Notes under the pieces: model-generated | Told to the model about the DNA's origin: nothing | Database searches by the model: none | What the model saw: the letters and a program-made list of their open reading frames with translations, nothing else | In this document: positions 38,838 through 45,947 of the stretch, in pieces | How positions within the stretch are numbered: the first letter of the stretch is position 1 | Layout of the letters: every line of letters begins with the position of its first letter | Origin: Balneola sp. | GTDB lineage: Bacteria; Bacteroidota; Rhodothermia; Balneolales; Balneolaceae | NCBI GenBank assembly: GCA_003712055.1 | Contig: RHLJ01000001.1 | Location: 124,001 to 188,000 of the forward strand | Direction: 5' to 3' | DNA length: 64,000 nucleotides | Translations under genes and position numbers: made by a program

Positions 38838-38872
38838 AGACTAAGAGCAGGTAAAACCCAAGCTTTAAATTT

Positions 38873-38948
38873 ATCCCGGACTCGATCAGGGATCTGAACT
38901 ACATCGTTTTTCCTTCCCCTACAGATCCCGCATCAAGTGCGGGATGAC
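38873..38948. repeat. Dispersed palindrome, family B, long copy
   Basis: A 76-bp element. The outer arms ATCCCGGACTCGATCAGGGA and the complement of GATCCCGCATCAAGTGCGGG pair with some mismatches, and the inner GATCT/AGATC arms match. It lies in the spacer between tRNA-Leu and galE, beyond the 3' end of galE, where it could help end transcription. Confidence 0.65.
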
Positions 38949-38966
38949 TATAACTAGGAAAGGGGC

Positions 38967-39980
38967 TTATTTATACCCATTCGGGTTATTTGATTGCCAG
39001 CGCCATCCATCCTCACACATCTCCTTTACTCCGCGTTCTGCTTTCCAGCCAAGTTCTTGTTCTGCTTTCTTAGGATCGGCATAACATTCGGCTATATCAC
39101 CAGGACGACGATCAACTATTTTATAAGCAACAGATTTCCCGGAAGCTTCCTCGAACGCTTTAATCATTTCCAAAACGCTAGAACCCTTTCCAGTCCCGAG
39201 ATTATAAACGTACACTCCCGGAGCACTATCATCTATTTTTTGAATAGCTTTAAGGTGACCCAAGGCAAGGTCTACTACATGTATATAATCTCTTACTCCT
39301 GTACCATCTGGAGTTGGGTAGTCATCTCCAAATACAGAAAGCTGAGGAAGTTTTCCAACAGCTACTTGTGATACATAAGGCATCAAGTTATTAGGTAGAC
39401 CATTTGGGTCTTCTCCAATTAATCCTGATTTATGAGCACCTACCGGGTTGAAATAACGAAGTAGGCCAATACTCCAGGAATTATCCGCTCTATATAAATC
39501 CTGTAAGATGTATTCGATAAATAGTTTTGTTCTGCCATAAGGATTGGTGGCAGAAAGGGGGAAGTCTTCAGTGATTGGTACTGAGGCCGGATCTCCATAA
39601 ACCGTAGCAGAAGAACTAAAAACTAATTTCTTAACCCCTTTAGCAGCCATTACTTCGCAAAGTATAAGTGTACTATTCAGGTTGTTATCATAGTACATCA
39701 CTGGCTTTGCTACCGATTCACCAACCGCTTTGTAACCAGCAAAGTGAATAACTGATTTTATATCATGAGCATCAAAAACCTCTTCAACCTTATTGCGATC
39801 GAGTAAATCGATGGTATATAAGTGAGGTTTCTTACCTGTTATTTGCTCAACTCTTCGAATCGATTCTTCACTACTGTTTGATAGATTATCAATAATAACC
39901 ACATCTTGATTTGTTGATAGCAATTCTAAAACAGTGTGGCTTCCAATATATCCTGCTCCCCCAGTTACTAATACTGACAT
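38967..39980 (-). CDS. galE: UDP-glucose 4-epimerase
   Basis: A 337-residue short-chain dehydrogenase-type epimerase that interconverts UDP-glucose and UDP-galactose. It has the NAD-binding [11 protein letters not shown] at the N-terminus, catalytic Ser/Tyr/Lys in [10 protein letters not shown] and [11 protein letters not shown], and the sugar-binding [18 protein letters not shown] and [13 protein letters not shown] segments. The length equals the E. coli enzyme (338). It appears to be a single-gene unit; sugar nucleotides from it would feed surface polysaccharides. Confidence 0.97.
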   Translation of the reverse strand: MSVLVTGGAGYIGSHTVLELLSTNQDVVIIDNLSNSSEESIRRVEQITGKKPHLYTIDLLDRNKVEEVFDAHDIKSVIHFAGYKAVGESVAKPVMYYDNNLNSTLILCEVMAAKGVKKLVFSSSATVYGDPASVPITEDFPLSATNPYGRTKLFIEYILQDLYRADNSWSIGLLRYFNPVGAHKSGLIGEDPNGLPNNLMPYVSQVAVGKLPQLSVFGDDYPTPDGTGVRDYIHVVDLALGHLKAIQKIDDSAPGVYVYNLGTGKGSSVLEMIKAFEEASGKSVAYKIVDRRPGDIAECYADPKKAEQELGWKAERGVKEMCEDGWRWQSNNPNGYK

Positions 39981-40023
39981 ATTTTTTCTGGTTTTTTAAT
40001 TCCAGTGAAGCTAAAACATCTAA

Positions 40024-40065
40024 CACAAAAAAGCCCCTCCAACTTTCGTAGGAGAGGCTCTTAGT
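40024..40065 (-). terminator. Terminator after the lipoprotein gene 40095-40991
   Basis: On the minus strand GAGCCTCTCCTACGAAAGTTGG continues into AGGGGC; the arms GCCTCTCC and GGAGGGGC are followed by TTTTTTTGTGTT. Confidence 0.75.
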
Positions 40066-40094
40066 TCAGGCTATGCCAGTTGCCTTACTTGGAG

Positions 40095-40991
40095 TTAGTT
40101 AATAACTACGCTACCACTTGAAAAAGTATTCGCATTGTTATCAACGGAGTAGAGAGTGAATGAAGAAGCGTTAGCCGGGATCTGTCCTACCAGGGGCTTA
40201 AGTGTATACGGGTCCGGGCTATCATCCGGATATGGCTCGATAGAGATTACAGCTGTGCCACCCGATAAATCAATTGGGAAGTTTAAACCGCTAGGTGCAT
40301 TCTGAAGGAAATCTTCTCCTGGGAATGGAGGAGTAGAGTTGGTTCCGCTAAATCCGGAGAAATCGTCCGCGCTACTTACAGAAGTGAAGGTTCCAGTTGT
40401 AATAGGTGTACCGTTGTAAACCGCCCAACCTTCATATCTCCAACCTGCCGGTAACGTAGGCAGGGAAAGAGCAGTACCTGGTCCACCAGCAGGATCCAGG
40501 AACCAAATGCCGCTGGTCTCATTGTTTTGGTCATCATCACTTGGAGTGGCTAAGATATATCCACCAGTTGCAGATAGAAAATCATCGCCTAAAGAAGCGG
40601 AATGAGCGAAAGAAAGGGTAGACCTTCCGTCAGTAATATCGCCGGAAAGGTGATGTGTGTCAGCCGGGATATCATCTGTATCACCTGCTGGTTCAATAGT
40701 AAGTACAAATTCAGTAGCAGCAGAAAGGTCAGCATCAACGGAGAATTCCCCGTTAGCAATTAGTGACCCAGAAAGAGAAACAATTTCCCCATCATCATTT
40801 ACATTGAATTTACCAGTAGTAACCGGAGATCCGTCAATAATTACCCACCCTTCAAAGTGGAAATCATTTTGAAGTGGTTCAACATCACTTAAAGAAAGGG
40901 TTAAAGTGTCTAAATCTGAATCTGAATCCGTTGAACAAGCCATGAATAGGCCGCCAGCTAGAATAATTGAAAGTATAAGTTTTGATTTCAT
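40095..40991 (-). CDS. Lipoprotein with two tandem anti-sigma-factor-like domains
   Basis: A 298-residue lipoprotein with lipobox GGLFMACSTDS (Cys19). After an acidic linker the sequence holds the same block twice: FHFEGWVIIDGSPVTTGKF near residue 45 and WRYEGWAVYNGTPITTGTF near residue 188. Each is followed by a strand ending ISIEP or LTIEP and a Pro/Asp-rich turn. The pattern LxxLPxGWxYEGW...G.P...G.F resembles the extracellular domain of RskA-type anti-sigma factors, but there is no membrane helix or cytoplasmic part. Function is unknown; a structural or ligand-binding role on the surface is plausible. Confidence 0.75.
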   Translation of the reverse strand: MKSKLILSIILAGGLFMACSTDSDSDLDTLTLSLSDVEPLQNDFHFEGWVIIDGSPVTTGKFNVNDDGEIVSLSGSLIANGEFSVDADLSAATEFVLTIEPAGDTDDIPADTHHLSGDITDGRSTLSFAHSASLGDDFLSATGGYILATPSDDDQNNETSGIWFLDPAGGPGTALSLPTLPAGWRYEGWAVYNGTPITTGTFTSVSSADDFSGFSGTNSTPPFPGEDFLQNAPSGLNFPIDLSGGTAVISIEPYPDDSPDPYTLKPLVGQIPANASSFTLYSVDNNANTFSSGSVVIN

Positions 40992-41146
40992 TCTTGTGTT
41001 CGTTGTTTTTTGTTATGAACACAAGTTAGGCGGCAAGTATCACGAATTGATCACAGGGGTGTCATAGATTTCTAACTTTATTCTGGTCTTGATCCGGGAT
41101 CTGTGGTGGTTCAGATTTTGAAACAAGTTCAGGATAACTTATTGGG

Positions 41147-41671
41147 TTACTCAACAACCTCAAACCTATCAGCCGAATCGAGTGAAGAGAAATACTTCCT
41201 AATACTTTCGAATGAACTTAGACTTGTTGTTAGACGAGTTTTCATGAAATCTGTCTCGATAATTAATTCAGACTCTCTATTTATATACCTAAATACTTTA
41301 AACGGTGAACCAAGAATGGGAATACTGGAAACAACAAAAATCATTCTTAGAAAAATTGAAGCATCAGATTTTCTCTCTTCAATATTTTTTGAAAGCCTTA
41401 TTTCTTTAATAGAGTCATATGTAATCAGAACACCATTCCTATAATTACTTTTATTCAAATAGAAAAACAGGCCGTTCTCATATCGCTGGAAAATTCCTTT
41501 CATGTCTTCTCGTTTCAAAGGCAGGGGAGTTCCTTCTAAATCAGTAGCCTCTCTTATAAAAAACATAGAAGATCCGGTTGCAGTTAACAACTTTCCCGGA
41601 TCTTTGTAAGGCTTACCAAGGATATGGTAGATGATGTCTTCATCATCCAATTCACTTTCTTTAAGTATCAT
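41147..41671 (-). CDS. Unknown protein downstream of a two-component system
   Basis: A 174-residue protein that I do not recognise. Residues 60-130 (GIFQRYENGLFFYLNKSNYR followed by ITYDSIKEIRLSK) have the alternating strand pattern of bacterial PH-like domains. A moderately hydrophobic segment, FLRMIFVVSSIPILGSPF, lies near residue 110-125 and might touch the membrane. It starts 14 bp after the histidine kinase gene ends, so it belongs to the RR-HK unit. No catalytic motif is seen. Confidence 0.6.
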   Translation of the reverse strand: MILKESELDDEDIIYHILGKPYKDPGKLLTATGSSMFFIREATDLEGTPLPLKREDMKGIFQRYENGLFFYLNKSNYRNGVLITYDSIKEIRLSKNIEERKSDASIFLRMIFVVSSIPILGSPFKVFRYINRESELIIETDFMKTRLTTSLSSFESIRKYFSSLDSADRFEVVE

Positions 41672-41685
41672 AGATATACAGACTA

Positions 41686-43161
41686 TTAATCTGTATATGG
41701 TAATAGACTAAAGCTGAAGGTCGTTCCCTGGTTTAATACACTTTGTACGGAAAGTTTTGATCCATGTAGTTCCAGTATCCTTTGCGCGATTGATAAACCC
41801 AAACCTGCACCGGTAGCTCCGGTTCGACTTGGATCGGTCTGGTAAAAGCGATCAAAAATTCGAGAAATCTGATCCTCAGGAATACCAATTCCAGTATCCG
41901 AAATTTTTACACTGACCGTATTTCCTTCATTCGCAGGTATAATTTTAACTTCACCTTGTTCAGGGGTATTCTTTATCGCGTTATCAATCAAATTGGAAAT
42001 TGCACGTTCCATCAGGGCAATATCCGCATTAACAAGGTTCAATGGCTCATCTGGCAATACCGCACTCAAAGATATATTCTTTTCTTCGGCTATAGGCTGA
42101 AATTGAACTACGACATCCTGCGCAAGTTCAGCAATAGAAACAGGTTCTAATTCTGGTTGTACGTTTTTTGCATCTAATTTGGAAAGCTCAAAGAGTTCAG
42201 AAATAAGGTTTCCTAGTTTTCTGGTATTACGTAACACTATGTCGTAGTATCGATTACGGTCTTCATCTGAGAGTGAAGCGTCTTTTACCTGGATTGTCTC
42301 AAGGTAGCCTTGAATAGATGCTAAGGGACTTCGGAGATCATGCGATACATTAGCGATAAGTTCTCTTCTAAGCTTGTCAACCTGTTTGATCTCATCCATA
42401 TTTGCAACAATAGTGTCCGCCATTTGATTAAAAGATGCACCAAGTACTCCAATTTCATCACCGGAATTGATAACCACTCTTTCTTCAAGTTGACCATGCT
42501 CAAAAGCTTGTACGGTGGTAGTCATGTTTCTTAGTCTTCTAGTAAGCCATCTGAAAATCAAAAGTCCAACCAGAATTGTTCCTACCAGGATCATCCCAAG
42601 ACCAATCATGGAATTTTTTATGATATAACTCTCTGCAAGCATTGAAGCAGTTTCATCATACATTTTACCACCTAAAATCACATATAAGTAACAACCAGTT
42701 TCTCCCATTATAGATATTGTAGCCGCTGAAAATGGTTTAAGTAGATCAGGATTTAAAGGATCCTGGCCCAGAATAGGAAGCTCATCACCACTTAAGAAAC
42801 GATCTATAGGCTTGGTATCTACAAATTTCAGCTGCAGGTTAGCACTGGATTCTTCCCCTAGAAATACCCCTTTTATCATCCCATTACCACCTACAAGATA
42901 AATATCCACCTGGGGATTGATTCCCTGTAAATACTCAATTTGTTGTTGGATACTATCAGCTTCAATAGACTCATTGAGAAATGGCTGAATCTCCATAGCC
43001 ATTTCCATTGCAAGCATCTTATTTACTTTTTGAGTGGTTTCTTCAACAAACATCAAAGAAGATTTCATACTTAAATATGCAAGAGAACCACCTAAAAAGA
43101 GGATAAGAATCAAAAAAACAAGGGAAAGCTTCCCATAAAAACTTTGTGTGAAAACGTTCAT
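41686..43161 (-). CDS. Sensor histidine kinase with HAMP domain
   Basis: A 491-residue kinase. The ATG at 43161 (MNVFTQSFYGKLSLVFLIL) starts immediately before the first membrane helix; an upstream in-frame ATG at 43245 lies inside the regulator gene. A periplasmic region of about 165 residues follows, then a second helix near residue 190, a HAMP linker (RWLTRRLRNMTTTVQAFEHG), HisKA with NVSHDLRSPLASIQGY, and HATPase (NLIDNAIKNTP, DTGIGIPEDQISRIFDRFYQ, GAGLGLSIAQRI). All catalytic boxes are present. It pairs with the response regulator just upstream; the signal is unknown. Confidence 0.92.
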   Translation of the reverse strand: MNVFTQSFYGKLSLVFLILILFLGGSLAYLSMKSSLMFVEETTQKVNKMLAMEMAMEIQPFLNESIEADSIQQQIEYLQGINPQVDIYLVGGNGMIKGVFLGEESSANLQLKFVDTKPIDRFLSGDELPILGQDPLNPDLLKPFSAATISIMGETGCYLYVILGGKMYDETASMLAESYIIKNSMIGLGMILVGTILVGLLIFRWLTRRLRNMTTTVQAFEHGQLEERVVINSGDEIGVLGASFNQMADTIVANMDEIKQVDKLRRELIANVSHDLRSPLASIQGYLETIQVKDASLSDEDRNRYYDIVLRNTRKLGNLISELFELSKLDAKNVQPELEPVSIAELAQDVVVQFQPIAEEKNISLSAVLPDEPLNLVNADIALMERAISNLIDNAIKNTPEQGEVKIIPANEGNTVSVKISDTGIGIPEDQISRIFDRFYQTDPSRTGATGAGLGLSIAQRILELHGSKLSVQSVLNQGTTFSFSLLPYTD

Positions 43162-43162
43162 G

Positions 43163-43879
43163 TTAAATCTCGTGTAGTTCGGTGAAACGATAGCCCACAC
43201 CCCATACCGTTTTGATAAATGTGGGATTTGCCGGGTCTTTCTCAATTTTGCTTCTCAATCGATTAATATGAGAATTCACGGTATGGCTATAGCCGTTGTA
43301 TTGATATCCCCAAACTACATCAAGCAATTGTTGTCTGCTGTAAGCTCTTCCCGGGTTATTAGCGAATAGAAGTAATAGATCAAACTCTTTGCTGGTCAGT
43401 TCAAGGGTATCACTTCCTAATTCAATTACCCTTTTGTTGGGATAAATAGATAATTCTCCGAATTCAATATGTTCTTGTACAGGATTCTCAGCTTGTTCAG
43501 TAACACTCGATCTTCTGAGCAATGCTTTTACGCGGGCAGTTAGTTCTCGAATACTGAAAGGCTTTGTCAAATAATCATCAGCACCAAATTCCAAGCCCAT
43601 GATCTTATCAATCTCTTCAGCTTTTGCTGTAAGCATTAGAATAGGGGTTTTGGAATCATTTTCACGAATGGCTTTACAAATATCAAAACCATTGGTTCCT
43701 GGTAACATGACATCCAATATTACGAGAGAATAGGAATTAGCCTGAGCTTTTTCTAATGCTTCTGTTCCATTGAAGCTTTGCTCAATACTAAAATTTAAGT
43801 CGCTAAGTTGAATCTTGATGAGTTCAGATAAATCCTGATCATCTTCAACAATAAGTATGGGTTCTTTGGGAGCTTTCAT
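43163..43879 (-). CDS. OmpR/PhoB-family response regulator
   Basis: A regulator of about 238 residues from the ATG at 43879 (MKAPKEPILIVEDDQDLSEL); an ATG at 43900 would begin almost at the predicted transcription start. The receiver has the acidic pair in VEDD, phospho-Asp in LVILDVMLPG, and Lys in DYLTKPFSIRE. The winged-helix DNA-binding domain shows TSKEFDLLLLFANNPGRAYS and TVNSHINRLRSKIEKDP. It is one base from the kinase gene, so the two form a classic pair. Confidence 0.93.
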   Translation of the reverse strand: MKAPKEPILIVEDDQDLSELIKIQLSDLNFSIEQSFNGTEALEKAQANSYSLVILDVMLPGTNGFDICKAIRENDSKTPILMLTAKAEEIDKIMGLEFGADDYLTKPFSIRELTARVKALLRRSSVTEQAENPVQEHIEFGELSIYPNKRVIELGSDTLELTSKEFDLLLLFANNPGRAYSRQQLLDVVWGYQYNGYSHTVNSHINRLRSKIEKDPANPTFIKTVWGVGYRFTELHEI

Positions 43880-43905
43880 AGGTGTTAATTTCAGCTCCAT
43901 AGTTA

Positions 43906-43936
43906 CAAACCTATTTTTTTTAATGTATCACAGAAA
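43906..43936 (-). promoter_or_regulatory. Promoter of the response-regulator operon
   Basis: On the minus strand TTTC (43936-43933), exactly 19 nt, and TAGGTTTG (43913-43906). The -7 box is a perfect consensus match and the -33 box has one mismatch. Confidence 0.65.
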
Positions 43937-43944
43937 GGTAACAT

Positions 43945-44301
43945 TTAAGCCTGCTGGCTTATTTCTTTTAGCTCAGAAAGTACCTTCTCACAAATTTCAT
44001 CCATTTTTTGGACAGCTGTTTGTAAGTCTTTGGTATCTTTTTCTTCCCAAATAAGAGCTTTTGCATGCTCATATTCATCGAGAATAATTTCCAGTCCAAG
44101 CATTTGTGCTACTGGCTTAATTTTATGCCCGGTCTTTCTGAAGTTGACTTCATCTCGAGAAAGTAAGAATTGGGAGTAATTCTCCTGGAATTCCCTAAAA
44201 GATGTAAGTGCAGCTTCCGCAAATTCCTTTATATATGCAGTTTCACCATACAACATCTCAGTGAGTGTTGTAAAATCAACTAATTGTTTATCACTACTCA
44301 A
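43945..44301 (-). CDS. Hpt-domain phosphotransfer protein
   Basis: A 118-residue four-helix Hpt protein. NFRKTGHKIKPVAQMLGLE carries the phospho-accepting His near residue 59 in the standard HxxKxxxxxLG setting. Hpt proteins relay phosphate between hybrid kinases and regulators. It starts 8 bp after the thioesterase gene and ends just before the response-regulator promoter. Its kinase partner could be any hybrid kinase of the cell; the neighbouring HK has no receiver domain. Confidence 0.85.
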   Translation of the reverse strand: MSSDKQLVDFTTLTEMLYGETAYIKEFAEAALTSFREFQENYSQFLLSRDEVNFRKTGHKIKPVAQMLGLEIILDEYEHAKALIWEEKDTKDLQTAVQKMDEICEKVLSELKEISQQA

Positions 44302-44309
44302 AGTAACCC

Positions 44310-44681
44310 TTATTCATTCGCTGGTTCAGAGATATTATGAGGTTTAGGTCTTCCAAACTCATTCACATGTACAAAAACGATTTCATCAATAGTGATAATC
44401 GTACTTTTGGAAAACTTAGTCCGGACCTCGCACTTAACGGTAATAGAAGTTCTGCCAAATTTAACAGTTTCCATGCCAATCTCAATTACTTCACCAAGTT
44501 TAGCTGAATTAACAAAGTTAATTTCAGACATATATTTAGTTACAATATTCCCTTTTCCTAACTGGCAAAGAACAAAAATCGCTGCTTCTTCATCTATCCA
44601 ACTTAGTACCGTACCACCAAATAAAGTGCCGTGTGCATTTAAATCTTGAGGCTTAATAAGCTTTCTGGTAAAATATCTCAT
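44310..44681 (-). CDS. Acyl-CoA thioesterase, hotdog fold (YciA/BACH-like)
   Basis: A 123-residue single-hotdog thioesterase. The N-terminal LIKPQDLNAHGTLFGGTVLS contains the catalytic region (Asn/His/Gly) and EEAAIFVLCQ the long helix. The CoA-binding turn is SIT VKCEV. It hydrolyses acyl-CoA in the cytoplasm; chain length preference is unknown. It shares a transcript with the Hpt gene, with no evident functional link. Confidence 0.88.
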   Translation of the reverse strand: MRYFTRKLIKPQDLNAHGTLFGGTVLSWIDEEAAIFVLCQLGKGNIVTKYMSEINFVNSAKLGEVIEIGMETVKFGRTSITVKCEVRTKFSKSTIITIDEIVFVHVNEFGRPKPHNISEPANE

Positions 44682-44704
44682 CCAATATCTGTTTTTTTAC
44701 TAAG

Positions 44705-44712
44705 CAAATATA
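44705..44712 (-). promoter_or_regulatory. Candidate -7 promoter element for the thioesterase gene
   Basis: TATATTTG on the minus strand matches TAnnTTTG exactly, 23 nt before the ATG at 44681. No good -33 box is seen. Confidence 0.4.
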
Positions 44713-44738
44713 GCCAACAATTGTCTTGAGTTTTGTTG

Positions 44739-44858
44739 GAATCTGATTAGAATTTGATTGTGAAATTAAAGTATTTTAAAAATGGTATTAGTTTACTAAA
44801 CGGGTGTAACAATTTGTATTGACGCTCTCTTATTCCTACTTGGAAAGGGAATACGTCA
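44739..44858. promoter_or_regulatory. Repeats upstream of parA: possible RHH operator or centromere
   Basis: Two direct repeats GAATYTGATT at 44739-44748 and 44750-44759 with an 11-bp period, then a palindrome at 44820-44858 with arms TGACG/CGTCA and TATTCC/GGAATA. It ends 11 bp before the parA ATG. Ribbon-helix-helix partners of ParA often bind such sites and repress their own operon. This is inference from position. Confidence 0.4.
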
Positions 44859-44869
44859 ATTTGTAAAAG

Positions 44870-45625
44870 ATGAAAACAATAGCATTTACTAATCAGAAGG
44901 GCGGTGTAGGAAAAACTACTTCTACAATCAATGTTGGGGCAGGATTAGCAAAGCTTGGAAAAAAGGTCTTATTAGTCGACCTGGATCCTCAAGCTAACCT
45001 TACTTATTCACTTCGCATGCATTCTCAACGGCTCGATAAAACCATTTATCAGGCGTTAAAAGGAAATACACGACTTGACGAGGTTATTATCAACCATAAT
45101 GGATTTGATTACATCGCTTCATCATTAGAGTTATCTGGAGCTGAATTGGAATTGGCAAATGAGCCTGCAAGGGAAAGCCTGTTAAAAAACTTTCTTATAC
45201 AGTTGGAAGGCAAAGGGTATGATTATGTGCTCATCGATTGCCCACCAAACCTGGGTCTTCTAACCTTAAATGCTTTCACTGCTGTAAAGGATATTTTTAT
45301 AGTGCTCCAGTCAGAATACCTGGCGCTGCATGGACTCTCTAAGCTACTCGATTTAATTAAAGTAGTACAACAACGCTTGAATGGTGAACTGGAAGTAGGG
45401 GGGATTATTTGTACGTTATATGACAGCAGAAAAAACCTCAACAAAGAGGTAGTAGGTCATATCAAGGATTACTTCGGGAAAAAAGTATTTAATACAATCA
45501 TTCGTGATAATGTGGCATTAGCTGAAGCTCCAAGTCACCATAAAACTATTTTTGAATATGATGGAAATAGTAATGGTGCTCAGGATTATTTAGCGTTGGC
45601 AAAAGAAATAAAAAACGGCCATTAG
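44870..45625 (+). CDS. ParA/Soj-family ATPase
   Basis: A 251-residue deviant Walker ATPase. The Walker A signature FTNQKGGVGKTTSTINVGAG is at residues 6-25, Walker A' is LLVDLDPQANLTYS, and Walker B is DYVLIDCPPNLGLLTLNAF. It lacks an N-terminal DNA-binding domain, so it is the Soj/type Ib form. Such ATPases position DNA or protein cargo on the nucleoid with a partner protein. The partner here is probably the RHH-like gene 3 bp downstream. No parB with HTH is nearby, so it may not be the main chromosome segregation ParA. Confidence 0.92.
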   Translation: MKTIAFTNQKGGVGKTTSTINVGAGLAKLGKKVLLVDLDPQANLTYSLRMHSQRLDKTIYQALKGNTRLDEVIINHNGFDYIASSLELSGAELELANEPARESLLKNFLIQLEGKGYDYVLIDCPPNLGLLTLNAFTAVKDIFIVLQSEYLALHGLSKLLDLIKVVQQRLNGELEVGGIICTLYDSRKNLNKEVVGHIKDYFGKKVFNTIIRDNVALAEAPSHHKTIFEYDGNSNGAQDYLALAKEIKNGH

Positions 45626-45628
45626 AAT

Positions 45629-45883
45629 ATGAATAAGAAGCCGGTTATGGGGCACAATCCCCTCACATACCGTCCGCTTAAGGGTGCAAAATTTACGTTT
45701 ATCCCCCAAACCGAATCTGGTTCAGGAGTTGCTGGTTCACTATCTAAAAGGGGAATCTCAAAAAAAACGGTTTGTTACTATTTAGAAGAGGAGCTTATTA
45801 ACGAGATAAAAAAGAGAGCCAGGGAGAAGGAGGACTCAAATTCCCACTTTGTAAATGAACTTCTTAAAAGAGCCATAGATTGA
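45629..45883 (+). CDS. Small ribbon-helix-helix-like partner of ParA
   Basis: An 84-residue protein. The first 40 residues are flexible and basic (MGHNPLTYRPLKGAKFTFIP). The C-terminal 45 residues read as a ribbon-helix-helix: strand TVCYYLEEEL, helix INEIKKRAREK, turn, helix SHFVNELLKRAI. In plasmid ParA systems, small RHH proteins (ParG, omega) bind the centromere and stimulate the ATPase through their flexible N-terminus. The gene order parA-RHH with a 3-bp gap fits this. The N-terminal arginine finger cannot be fixed. Confidence 0.7.
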   Translation: MNKKPVMGHNPLTYRPLKGAKFTFIPQTESGSGVAGSLSKRGISKKTVCYYLEEELINEIKKRAREKEDSNSHFVNELLKRAID

Positions 45884-45947
45884 CCCTCGATTTGGCAAGA
45901 TAAACCCTCAGCATTTTAGTATACTTGTCATCAAATGCTGATAGTAA

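Noticed and set aside
40992-41146. Plus-strand frame starting at 41103 opposite the 174-residue protein
   Set aside because: Most of it lies antisense to the minus-strand gene and shows no domain; the minus frame continues the RR-HK operon.
44870-45883. ParA and RHH-like pair as proof of an integrated plasmid
   Set aside because: No replication protein, integrase, att-like repeat or composition shift is seen around it, and the following genes are core recBCD.
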